A stretch of 64,000 bases of DNA from Daphnia carinata. Its lineage: Eukaryota > Arthropoda > Branchiopoda > Diplostraca > Daphniidae. Where the stretch lies: NCBI RefSeq assembly GCF_022539665.2, contig NC_081332.1, positions 5,856,303 to 5,920,302 on the forward strand, written 5' to 3'. Each line of letters opens with the position of its first letter. Position 1 is the first letter of the stretch. Below the pieces are notes generated by a model. It worked only from the letters and a program-made list of their open reading frames with translations, searched no databases and was not told where the DNA came from. The translations under genes and the position numbers were made by a program. Shown here in pieces: positions 14,744 to 24,627 of this stretch.

Positions 14744-15349
14744 CCAAGCTGCTAGAAACGGCCGCCTGCGCTGCAGCAATACAATTTTTGCTTTATATTG
14801 CTGTGATGCCCAAACACGGATCGTTTGATGATTGCTGTGAAAAGACATGAAAAAGAAAAAAAAAGAAAACTGAAAACTGTAGTGCATTATAGCTACGAAT
14901 GTGTGTTGCTGCCCATCCCAGTCGCATTTTTTTTTTTTCGTTGGTCTTTTGCTGCGTTTATTGATGAACGTTAAATGGGAAACGTAACAATAACATTCAA
15001 AATGGCGAGAGAATGAGCACACGGGTTGAATTTATGTAGCAAGGTTGTACGGTATACTCGTATAAAAGATGCAGATCTCTCGAGTACCATTGCTCGGCGC
15101 CGTCGGTTGTTGCATTGTGTGCTAGTCACGCTTGATTATGCACCCGTCTACTGTAACAAAAGCTTCAGCCTGTCCGCCCACCTTCTGCCTTTTTATGAAT
15201 ATATTGTATCTTGGCTAGTCGATAAACATCGTTTAACGTCTGACTAATCAGAGGCCAATTGAGGATTCGGTGTTACGACGCTACGCATTCCTTTCGTTCT
15301 ATCTATGCGTAACATTTTCCCGAGGAATTCGTTAAATATGACGAATGCT

Positions 15350-15361
15350 GCCATCTAGAGG
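15350..15361 (-). promoter_or_regulatory. CTCF-like motif upstream of THOC3
   Basis: Read on the minus strand this is CCTCTAGATGGC, matching 11 of 12 positions of the animal CTCF core CCASYAGRKGGC. It lies about 100 bp upstream of the THOC3 start codon, at the border between the microsatellite desert and the gene. Binding is inference from the motif only. Confidence 0.4.
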
Positions 15362-15460
15362 ATAAGGCATTTACTTGTTCTTGTAAACCTATGAAAATCA
15401 AAGTTCGTCTGCTGATTGTTGTTGACACGCTTGTAAAGGCAACCGTTTCAAACAAGGAAA

Positions 15461-16693
15461 ATGGCAATTGCTGAATACGAAGAGCTGAAAAATCATTTTA
15501 AAACACACAATCGCATCAGGGAAGTAACCGCACATTCCGCTAAAGTTCACACAGTAGACTGGAACTGCGATGGACGGCGGTTAGCATCAGGTTCCTTTGA
15601 CAAGACGGTGTGCATTTTCACAATTGATAGTGACAGACTGGTACGTATATTACCGGCTTATTAACTGTAAGCTGGCTTGACGGATATTTAAACGAAATGT
15701 ATAATTCAGGTTAAGGAACAGACGTTTTCTGGACACAATGACAGTGTCGATCAGTTGTGTTGGCACGAAACCAATCCAGATTTACTCAGCACAGCCAGTG
15801 GTGATAAAACCATGAGAGTCTGGGATGCAAGGATAAAGAAAAGCATTGCCACAGTTAATACCAAAGGTATATCCATTGTCAAATTCAAATTTTATTGTGC
15901 AAGTTCACACCCATTTGTTTCCCATTTGTCCTTCGCCAGGAGAAAATATCAATATTACTTGGTCACCTGATGGGAACTCTATTGCTGTTGGGAACAAGGA
16001 AGATCTCGTCACCTTTATTGATGCTAGGAATTTTAAAATTAGAACCGAACATCAGTTCAAGTTTGAAGTTAATGAGATTGAATGGAACAAGGCCAGTAAC
16101 CTGTTCTTCCTAACAAGTGGGCAGGGCTGCATCCACATATTAGAGTAATGGTGAACTGTTTTTTTTTTATTCAACTCAAATGATACTACCAATCTCTCGA
16201 TCTAGTTACCCAGAGCTCACGACCGTCCACGTCACTCAAGCTCACCCTGCCAACTGCATTTGCATCGAATTCGATCCTACTGGGAAGTATTTCGCCACTG
16301 GATCGGCCGACGCCCTAGTCTCGCTGTGGGATGCCGATGAAATAGCATGTTTGCGTACATTCTCAAAGTACTGATAAGGCCAAATGACGCAGTGGTTTTA
16401 GATTTCGGTTATTCAGTTAATAGAGTGGGTATTTTCTTAGGTTGGACTGGCCAGTCCGCACCCTGAGTTTCAGCCACGATGGATCTATGTTAGCGTCAGG
16501 GTCAGAAGACCTATTGATCGATGTTAGCCATGTAGGCACCGGTGAACGTGTTATAGCCATTCCAGTGGACACGCCTACCTTCACAGTCGCATGGCATCCA
16601 CGCTCTCATCTACTTGCCTACGCCTGCGATGATAAAGATGACGGAAATCGAGATGCTGGAACCGTGAAGCTCTTTGGCCTCTCTAACGAGTGA
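15461..16693 (+). CDS. THOC3: THO complex subunit 3 (WD40 protein of the TREX mRNA-export complex)
   Basis: Five exons with GT-AG introns: 15461-15640, 15710-15866, 15940-16144, 16206-16367 and 16441-16693, giving about 318 residues, close to the usual THOC3 length. The translation is a WD40 propeller throughout: early LASGSFDKTVCIF and LLSTASGDKTMRVWD repeats, then YFATGSADALVSLWDADE, DWPVRTLSFSHDGSMLASGSE and the typical end AWHPRSHLLAYACDDKDD...GTVKLFGL. In the family it is part of THO/TREX, which loads export factors on nascent nuclear mRNA. The start is chosen because MAIAEYEELKNHFKTHNRIRE lines up with the family N-terminus and the frame is closed upstream. All introns are 61-73 nt. It stands alone: the desert lies upstream and about 1.5 kb of unassigned DNA lies downstream. 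Confidence 0.95.
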
Positions 16694-18224
16694 TGGCCCA
16701 GTGGAATCGGTGATTAAATGCTACACATGTTTTATGTATCGTTTTTTCCTCCTTACAGATTGATCGTACTCTTATCGTGAATCGTTTATCACGACTATGT
16801 CTTCAACTCTGTTGAAAATACATAAGATCCTTCCACTTTGTCGAAGGACATAAAAAGAGAACAGATCTCTTTAGCGGTAGAATTCTTTTTCAGAAGGCAA
16901 AAGAGAATTGTCTTTTCTTTCTTAACTTGCGGGAAAATATTGAGGCAAGTAAAATGTGAAGTGCCCCCTTATTTTTATTTTTAACTGTTTTTTGGCTTAC
17001 TAATTAGGATTTTGCATGACAATTTTTTACATGATTATTGATTTAGGTAAGAACATTTTTTTTAATTCACGGTCGGAAACTTCCCCCCAGGCCCTGCGCG
17101 TGCTCTGTTTTGGTCCGTAGACGAAGGCGGAAGTTAGTTCCTCATACAATGTAAAAAAGAATTTTTCTTGATGGGCGCAAAGTATGAGAAAAGAAATGTG
17201 AAACTGAAGTAAACTGGGCAAGTTCGGTCTGCTTGCCCAATTCTTAGCAGAAGAAAGCCCCACCTGACCATTTACGTGAACCTTCGCACAGTCCTAATCA
17301 TTTCTCTTATACTTATCATCCATAGGTTGATAATTTCGAAGTAATCGGGACTGCAGCCAGTATTCACGTCAAATTTACTTGTTTAGCGGGGGGGGTGGCG
17401 ACTCCCTAAACCGACTTTCTTCCTACTTCAGTTTCACATTTCTTTTTTTTTCCCTCGTTTGTGCGGACCTTTATGTACTGTAGAGGTTGCCGTTCGCAGC
17501 ATGTATTCCCAAATGCCCACCGTATGGCAGATGGTCCACAACTTATGTGGCACATTCACGACTTGAACTTTTCAGGACGTGACACCTCTATAGGAAGTGA
17601 TCGACACCGCCTATTCCTACCACTCCAATGATAATATGTCAGTAGCATCCCTTTAATACACGAAATTAACTACCCAAACCTCGATGCTGCAAGCTTTGCC
17701 ATTTTTCCACCCATATTCGTTCATTAATTTAAACTTGTGGACTAAATTCACAAAATAAATAATGAACTATGTAGTCTAGGCGAAGCTTGTAATAATGGAA
17801 AAAAAATTTTTTCTTTGAAATTAAGTCATACAAATAAAACGATTTGTGGCACAACAGTATAATTTGCTATAGGGACCGTTTAAACGTGGTCTGCCTTATT
17901 TCAGTATTGAATTGTGTTATTCTATATTCTACGAAAAAATTTAGAGAGAAGCAAAGTCCTTCCTTTTTCTGAAAAAAGTTAGTTTTTTTACTCAAGCTAG
18001 ATGTCGTTGCTGTGCCTTTAGTGGTCGTGTAAATAAAATTGAAGTCCGACAAAAAAAATAAGCCCGATTTTTTTTTAATTCTTAGGTTGAGCTTCCAAAA
18101 GTTTTACTAGATGGCACTGATGTAGGGCAATCCGTTTTACCCCCCCCCTTCCCCCCCCCAAAAAATATCGGCCTCCTTTTCTGTTTCACTGCTATCGCCA
18201 TCTAACGGCCAAGCTGGTCAAGCC
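16694..18224. other. Intergenic stretch between THOC3 and the inverted repeat
   Basis: No coding signal was found. It holds the THOC3 3' flank, scattered T runs and, near 18.1-18.2 kb, two YAGATGGC-type motifs (about 18104-18115 on plus and 18197-18208 on minus) and a stray AATAAGCCCGA motif at about 18058. These resemble pieces inside the neighbouring inverted repeat, so the true repeat edge may be ragged. Confidence 0.6.
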
Positions 18225-18282
18225 GAAAAGTCGGGTTTGTTTTGTTTTGGCTTATTTTTAGAAACCTGTCCAAGCTGTATTC

Positions 18283-18294
18283 CCACTAGATGGC
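18283..18294 (+). promoter_or_regulatory. Perfect CTCF-core-like motif in the left arm
   Basis: CCACTAGATGGC fits the animal CTCF core CCASYAGRKGGC at all 12 positions. It sits about 60 bp inside the outer end of the left arm and is mirrored at 26451-26462 in the right arm, giving an oppositely oriented pair about 8.2 kb apart. Function is inferred from motif match only. Confidence 0.4.
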
Positions 18295-20394
18295 GATACA
18301 GATTCAACAGCCTCTGGCGTCTGAAATCGAACTATTATTACTTTTTGTTGTCATGTGATTCTCATTGTTTACTTTGTTTTTACGTTGACAACGTGTATTT
18401 GAGTTTCTCTCGTCTGAACGGTATCTTTATTTCTGTTTTTTGTTGTTGTTTTTACCTCCATCGCTATTATCCATGTGCAAATATTGCACTGCGTCGTTAC
18501 GTAAACGAAATGTCAGCTGTTGCACTTGGGCTTAGGATGAGGTAATATTAACATACTCTTGGAAAACCAGGTCTCATGTTGTATCATTCTGGGTAAAGCC
18601 AGTGTTACAAGCAGAACTGTGCATGATATTTGGTGAAAATTGATGGTTTTTGTGTTTTACAACCAAAAGCCAATTTTCAGGATTATTAAGATGATTAATT
18701 ACTACTTTTACATTTGCAACATGTTAATCTTATTCTGCTTTATTAGTAAACATATCCAGTAGTGGAGTTAAAAGTAACAGATGTGTTCTGTTGTGTACTC
18801 CTCACATATCATAGTTTGTTGCATGATTTTATTACTTTGCGAATCAATTGTAACTTATTTATGGATTTAAATGCAGATGTTCATGCCTGCATGTTACTGC
18901 AAAAACTACATGATAGCAGTCATTTGCCAATGCAACAAAATATTCACAGTCTGTAACAGAAGATTTTTTTGTTGGACCTTCAAGAAATTCTAACAAGATG
19001 TGCTATTTGCTATCAATATTCCGCAAGAATGGGATCTCCCGTCTACTTTTTCCGGTAATAACCATATCTGTTCCACTATCATCTTAATTCTGATGGCTAT
19101 CAAATTAAGGGGATGGTTATGAAACATTTACGTCGATTATTATGTGTGTAGTAGTGCTTTGAAGTGGTATACAGGTCGTACCTTAAAACTGAACTTTAAG
19201 AACTTTGAAAGACCATGTTATGTTAATTTACTATAGTTTACGTTTGAAACTACGCAGATCTTTTGTAACTTGTAAAGGAGAACATAGTTCATTTTTTAAA
19301 TTTTCGAAGTTTTAACTTTCAGTATAACTTCCGATTTGAAAATGTCTAATAACTCACTATCTGTTGGTCTGAATGAAAAAAGACCCATATTTTCGTAATC
19401 CTCGTGAAATTTGGGGTCGAATCCATGTGTCAGTAGAAAATACCCGAAAATCGTCAAAAATCGCAAATTTCCCTGAACTATAGTTCATAACCTTCATTAA
19501 CCAAGGAACTCCCGAAAATGGAAGTTGTTTTTATGTGGCGTTCATAGTTTTTGAGCAACCTAAAATATAAAATTAGGGTCGAATCGAAACCATTACTAGC
19601 GCGCCAGTATGCTACAGCGCTAACATGACACATCAAACTTCTTTCATTATTCAAAAACTATAAACTCTATGTAAAAACAAATTTCATTATCGTGTTCCTC
19701 GTAAAATTTTGAATCTAGATTTATTGCTATTATTTTTTATAGGAAAAAATATTAAGCCCGGCAATATAAGCGCGGGCTTATTTTTTAACCCAATTTTGAC
19801 CGTTTTTTACGTTTTATTCGAAAGCTATGAGTCCCACGAGAAAACAACCCTCACGTTTGTGATGTCCGTTCAATTCTTCATCGAAACCATGTATTTAAAG
19901 CGAAATCTAAAATTTTTCCAATTTTCTTCAAATCCTAGATTTCATTAAAAATACATTATTCCGATTCGAAATTGATCGCTGATCACGAAAATGGGGTATA
20001 TTTTCATATTAGGCATTTACTTTTTGAATTAACCATAAAAAACAGAAAGTCGGGCTTATTTTGTCGGGCTTATTCAGTCGGGCTTAAAAAATTTTTCGGT
20101 CGGTGTATGTAGTGAATTAACTAGAAATGTTACCGGTAGATGGCGATAGCAGTAAAAGAGAAAAAAAAGGCCAATGTTTTTTATTTTTATTATGGGTAAA
20201 ACGTATGGCAATCCGTTTTACACAAAAAAAAAAAAAAAAAATCACAATTTTTTCTTTTTTTCCGACACGTAGCCATCTACCGCTCAGACTCGTTATTACT
20301 GGCGTAGGCAATTTCAGTCCATTGGATGCCATTCGCAGTTAGTTCAGTAGCGTGGATGGAGAGAATAACGCGTGGCTGGAGGAACAATTGAAAA

Positions 20395-21160
20395 ATGGAT
20401 AAGATAATACAACAAAAGGATGGTAAGTATAAACATTATTATATTGGTTTTCAATTATTAATTATTGTTTATTAGATCAAATTATGAAGATGCAGGCCCA
20501 ATTATTGGAACAACACAAAATATTAGATAACAGCAAAGCTAAGGATGGTAAGGGCTTATACGTAATGATTCTATTTATTTGCTTTTATTCATTTGTGTTT
20601 TTGTAGCTCAAATTTTGAGTCTACAAGCTCAGCTAGGGGAAAAGAACAAATTGGAATGGAACAGTTTCCAAACAGTGAAGGAGGTTTTTCCAAACTCATC
20701 CCTAACTGAACATGAGGATGAATTGGCATTAGGCAAACCCAGTCAGGTACCTAAACTTTTCAAATAAGAATTCCAAATAAGTATAGAATTTTAACAAACA
20801 ATTATTTATTGCTTAGTTATTCAGTCTATCACCTGACAGTGTGTTAAAGTTAAATTCTGTTAGTGCTGCACTAAAAGAATTGTTAGTAATAAGTCCATGC
20901 AGCGAAGGAATTGAACAATTGTGGGATCGTATTTGGGCTGAAAATGGGTGTGGTACGGAAACCCAGAAATAGCACGAGTTCAACATAAAACATGAATTAG
21001 GTACTTTTCGGTTTTTTGTCTATCGAAACAGTATTTTTAATGCTATTATTTTGCATTCACAGAATTCTAGTGGGGAATCAAGTCAAGTCTAGAAGTGTTA
21101 CAGGATGGAAGAGTGAGCCTACAGTTGAAAAACACTGAAAGTGCATTACCATTAAGGTAT
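20395..21160 (+). pseudogene. Broken spliced coiled-coil gene, left-arm copy
   Basis: Exons can be followed as 20395-20422 (start ATG, ending before GTAAGT), a second exon beginning near 20476, a third beginning at 20608 with repeats of the type QILSLQAQLGEKNK, and a fourth near 20819 reading LFSLSPDSVLKLNSVSAALK. The N-terminal part has heptad-like Q/L/K periodicity, so a coiled coil is likely; the C-terminal part reads LWDRIWAENGCG. A stop codon interrupts the fourth exon at about 20969, where the right-arm copy has Trp. I do not recognise the family. Conserved splice sites in both arms suggest it was once expressed, perhaps as the element's own gene or as a captured host gene. Confidence 0.5.
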
Positions 21161-21289
21161 GAGGTAAAGTAATAGAGTATGCAAATTGTCTAATGAGAAG
21201 TACCATCTTGTGTGAATGAATCCTGTGTAACAGCAATCCTTTATAGTTCTGTTATAGCTAGAAGCCTCAAATAATTCTGCTTCTCTTGC

Positions 21290-21412
21290 TAAAGAACAAC
21301 TTGTCCTTTACACTCAGAGTGTTGGTGAAGCTGGGTACTTAAATGGCCCTAAAGATGTTTCACTTCACTGGCATTGCAGCGATGAACATCATACATGGAC
21401 TCTTTAGGTATG
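21290..21412 (+). other. Possible further coding remnant in the left arm
   Basis: A short open stretch after the broken coiled-coil gene reads AKEQLVLYTQSVGEAGYLNG and continues towards LHWHCSDEHH. It may be a later exon of the same gene. No counterpart was traced in the right arm and no family is recognised. Confidence 0.25.
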
Positions 21413-21889
21413 AAAGGAATTTTCTTGAAAAATTTTTGAATTTATGATGAAGCTTTTCTCCTCCTTTTTGCCAACCATGTCTAATCTACAAAAAAAAATT
21501 TATCCAATAAGAAAGGATTTTCAGCATACTGGGAACACAACTATCAACAATGCAACATTCTAGGGGTGTTATTTTATCCTTCAAGAGCCTTATACAATGA
21601 TTTTCATCTACAATTTGTATGGCCTTTCCTGAGCTTCTGCCAGAAGTTGAATCTATGAGTCATGTAAGTCACATGAGCAACAATTGAGATGCTTAATGGT
21701 GTTGTTTTTCTTTTCTCAGTGTAGGTTAATAGTAACATTGGATCTGAAAAAATTCTTGGTTGGGGCATGACACTGAATAAATTGTAATGATTGGATGGAT
21801 GACATGATATTTCTATACTTCATTCGGATTCCCCAGACGGTATTTGATATTAAAAAAATTGAAGTGCATATCTGGGCTCCCTTCTTTTC

Positions 21890-22237
21890 TGAAGCCCCGT
21901 TTCCCCTTGACTCATAATAAGCCCGTAGGGGGTCATGCCCCTACTGTACGGTATATATAAAAACAACATATACCGAGGTTTGGAGGGCTCTGGCCGGAAA
22001 GGGGACGTGGGGTGCCGCTTCGTCCGATGATGTGTTCACGGAGGGTGACGTGGCTGCCCACAAATCCGAACTAAAGGTTAATCGCTCCTGTAAAAATGTT
22101 CCAAATCTTCAGCTCTTCTTCCGGCTTCTCTTAGCCAATCACCGGGTAATCTCCCCGGTGGGTCAACAAGGCAGTGTCTCCCCCTGCCTGGGTTGACGGC
22201 AACTTTTGAAAGGGCTATTGTGCCTTTTTAAAGTTGC
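21890..22237. other. Hairpin-rich structured block, left-arm copy
   Basis: A G/C-richer block inside A/T-rich DNA with five successive near-perfect stem-loops: 7-bp stem 21925-21931/21938-21944; 8-bp stem 21949-21956/21968-21975; 7-bp stem 22140-22146/22154-22160; a nested pair 22062-position-like outer stem at 22162-22167/22192-22197 enclosing an inner stem 22169-22174/22184-22189; and 22199-22206/22230-22237. The same stems occur in the right-arm copy. This density suggests a folded RNA or a structured DNA end, but I recognise no known RNA family. Confidence 0.6.
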
Positions 22238-22524
22238 AAAAATAATTGTAATGTGCAGAGAATTGTCAATAAAATTATTTTTATAAAATTTTTTTGCAAA
22301 ATTCGTTTCTTTCATAGTCTGTATTCGCTGTGTTCACACGTTACATTTTTTATATTTAGCTTGCTTAATTCAGCTTTATTGTTTTTGTCACCTTTGATGG
22401 TAAGCATTGTTTCCATTGGTTTATCGTATATCTGTAAGTATTATTTATTACACTCTTTGAATTCTTCAACTTAGATTCAAGGAACAATCTGGATATTTTA
22501 TGAAGTAATTTTGTATTTTGTTTT

Positions 22525-22593
22525 ACTCGTATGGGAACCGATCCCCAGACATTCAGCGTGCAACGCCGATGCTCTAACATTGAGCCACGAGAT
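22525..22593 (-). other. tRNA-like sequence (SINE head or tRNA relic)
   Basis: On the minus strand the segment has a box A-like TGGCTCAATGT, a 5-bp anticodon-like stem (TCGGC/GCTGA) around a 7-nt loop with T at position 33 and triplet TGC, and a degenerate T-arm. The T-loop departs from the TTCRANN rule, so a working tRNA is unlikely. Confidence 0.45.
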
Positions 22594-22690
22594 ATATTTA
22601 AAATTTTTATTATCGCATATCATATGTTATCGTCTAGGATGTTTATGCAGTCTTTCACAACTATATGTTTATCTTTCTATTGCTGCCATA

Positions 22691-22760
22691 AGGTTCTTAG
22701 CTCTGTGGTAGAGCTTTTATCTGCGATACCTGTTACCCTGGGTTCAAACCTCAGTAGATG
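22691..22760 (+). other. tRNA-like sequence with good T-arm
   Basis: The D-arm reads AGCTCTGTGGTAGAGCT and the T-arm is CTGGG-TTCAAAC-CTCAG, a proper 5-bp stem with a 7-nt loop. Acceptor and anticodon stems do not pair convincingly, so this is a tRNA-derived repeat or pseudogene rather than a functional tRNA. Confidence 0.45.
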
Positions 22761-22878
22761 TGTAAAAATGAAGTAGAATAATGTAGAAGAGTATATTGCA
22801 GAATTGCATTTCAGTTTTATTCTAAGTGTAAATGCAAGTCCACAAGTGACTAGAAAAAAAAGCCAACTTAAAATCATA

Positions 22879-22946
22879 TGATTCGTGGCTCATTGGTAAA
22901 GCATCGGCGAGGTATGCCGAACATCCAGGGTTCGATCCCTGGATAA
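22879..22946 (+). other. tRNA-like sequence with intact A and B boxes
   Basis: Box A TGGCTCATTGG and box B GGTTCGATCCC both fit the pol III consensus (TRGYNNANNNG, GGTTCNANNCC). A perfect 5-bp anticodon-like stem TCGGC/GCCGA encloses a 7-nt loop, but position 33 is A instead of T and the T-loop is one base short. A tRNA-derived SINE head is the best reading. Confidence 0.5.
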
Positions 22947-23164
22947 TAATAGAATGCTTACAGATAAATAATAAACCAATACCCGTCACCTTACCATCAA
23001 ATGTGACAAAAACAAATAAAGCAAAGCAAAAAAAAAAAAAGTTGATGAATGTAATGTGTGAACACAGCTAACAGAGACAATGAAAGAAACAAATTTTGCA
23101 AAAAATATTTTATAAAAAAAATTTTTATTGACAATTCTCTGCACATTACAATTATTTTTGCAAC

Positions 23165-23515
23165 TTTAAAAAGGCACAATAGCCCTTTCAAAAGTTGCCG
23201 TCAACCCAGGCAGGGGGAGACACTGCCTTGTTGACCCACCGGGGAGATTACCCGGTGATTGGCTAAGAGAAGCCGGAAGAAGAGCTGAAGATTTGGAACA
23301 TTTTTACAGGAGCGATTAACCTTTAGTTCGGATTTGTGGGTAGCCACATCGCCCTCCGTGAACACATCATCGGACTAAGCGGCACCCCACGTCCCCTTTC
23401 CGGCCAGAGCCCTCCAAACCTCGGTATATGTTGTTTTTATATATACCGTACAGTAGGGGCATGACCCCCTACGGGCTTATTATGAGTCAAGGGGAAACGG
23501 GGCTTCAGAAAAGAA
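23165..23515. other. Hairpin-rich structured block, right-arm copy
   Basis: Reverse-complement copy of 21890-22237. The stems seen on the left are present here as well, with only a few substitutions (for example in the stretch 23340-23380, outside the stems). See the left copy for stem details. Confidence 0.6.
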
Positions 23516-23906
23516 GGGAGCCCAGATATGCACTTCAATTTCTGAATTTTAAATACCGTTTGGGGAATATGAATTAAGTGTAGAACTTCCATGTAGTGTA
23601 TCCAAACGTAAAAATTAATTCATGACCTTGCCCCAAACAAGAAACCTTTTCAGATCAAAATTTATTGTTCATCTATGAGACAATAAAACACCATTAGCAT
23701 AAAAACTCTTAATTCACATGTATAGTTCGTACCTTACATGATTCGTGAGTTGATTGCGAGCATATTCTTCTGTCAGAACTATAAAGGATTGCTGTTGTAA
23801 CGGATTCATTAACACAAGGTGGTACTTCTCATTAGACAATTTGCATTACTCTATTACTTTACCTCACACCTTAATGGTAATGCACTCTGTTTTTTCAACT
23901 ACAGGC

Positions 23907-24627
23907 TCACTCTTCCATCCTGTAACACTTCCAGACTTGACTTGAACCCCCGCTAAAATTCTGTGAATGCAAAATAATAGCATTAAAAATACTTTTTCGA
24001 TAGACAAAAACCAAAAAAGTACCTAATCCATGTTTCATGTTGAACTCGTGCCATTTCTGTGTTTCCATACCACACCCATTTTCCGCCCAAATACAGTCCC
24101 ACAATTCTTCAGTTCCTTCGCTACATGGACTTATTACTAACAATTCTTTTAGTGCAGCACTAACAGAATTTAAATTTAACACACTGTCAGGTGGTGGACT
24201 GAATAACTAAACAATAAATAATTGTTTGTTAAAATTCTATACTTATTTGGAATTCTTATTTGAAAAGTTTAGGCACCTGACTGTTCACCTAATGCCAACT
24301 CATCCTCACGTTCAGTTAGGGATGAGTTTTGAAAAACCTCCTTCACTGTTTGGAAACTGTTTTGTTCCAATTTGTTCTTTTCCCCTAGCTGAGCTTGTAG
24401 ACTCAAAAATTTGAGCTACAAAACACGAATGAATAAAAGCAAATAAATAGAATCATTACGTATTAGGCCTACCATCCTTAGCTTTGTTGTTATCTAATAT
24501 TTTGTGTTGTTCCAATAACTGGGCCTGCAGCTTCATAATTTGATCTAATAAACAATAATTAATAATTGAAAACCAATATAATAATGTTTATACTTACCAT
24601 TTTTTTGTTTTATTATCTTATCCATTT
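23907..24627 (-). pseudogene. Broken spliced coiled-coil gene, right-arm copy
   Basis: Minus-strand counterpart of 20395-21160, running from an ATG near 24624 down to about 23907. The last block reads SVSAALKELLVISPCSEGTE and LWDCIWAENGCGMETQKW, without the stop seen on the left. However, an additional T in the exon near 24405-24412 shifts the frame relative to the left copy. The two copies are thus broken at different places. No known family was recognised. Confidence 0.5.

Larger units (their letters stand above)
1..15349. other. Gene-free, microsatellite- and homopolymer-rich region
   Basis: I see no supportable gene in this stretch. Every longer open frame is built from poly-K/poly-F homopolymers or from dinucleotide repeats read as CVCV, LSLS or YIYI, and none shows a spliceable chain of family-like exons. 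The DNA is full of A or T runs of 10-30 nt, (GT)n, (GA)n, (CT)n, (TA)n, (TTC)n and (GAA)n tracts and short poly-C runs. These stop around 15.0 kb, just before THOC3. It could be intergenic DNA, a long intron, or regulatory DNA of a gene outside the window; the sequence alone does not decide this. Confidence 0.7.
18225..22347 (+). repeat. Left arm of a giant inverted repeat (foldback-like element)
   Basis: Its reverse complement recurs at 23047-26561. The outer 300 bp (from about 18265 to 18570) is almost base-for-base identical to the complement of about 26170-26480; middle parts are more diverged, and a block near 19715-20200 differs strongly between arms. It carries the tandem motif GTCGGGCTTATTTTG near its edge and again at 20048-20090, several YAGATGGC motifs, the remains of a spliced coiled-coil gene (20395 onward) and a hairpin-rich block (21890-22237). 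Long inverted arms with subrepeats and a distinct loop resemble foldback DNA transposons, but no transposase or clear target duplication was seen. Confidence 0.85.
22348..23046. other. Loop of the inverted repeat, with tRNA-like sequences
   Basis: Unique spacer of about 700 bp between the two arms. It contains three tRNA-like segments (described separately) and otherwise A/T-rich sequence with no coding signal. If transcribed through, the locus would form a hairpin RNA with arms of several kilobases and this segment as the loop. Confidence 0.7.

Noticed and set aside
18237-18545. 102-codon frame in the left arm and its mirror at 26200-26676
   Set aside because: The frame exists in both arms only because they are copies of each other; no conserved protein features.
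21949-21975. GGTATATATAAAA as a TATA box in the hairpin block
   Set aside because: It is one side of a perfect 8-bp stem, so the T/A order is better explained by the hairpin; no gene starts downstream.
22691-22946. Functional tRNA genes in the inverted-repeat loop
   Set aside because: Acceptor stems do not pair and loops break tRNA rules (A33, short T-loop), so they are reported only as tRNA-like.
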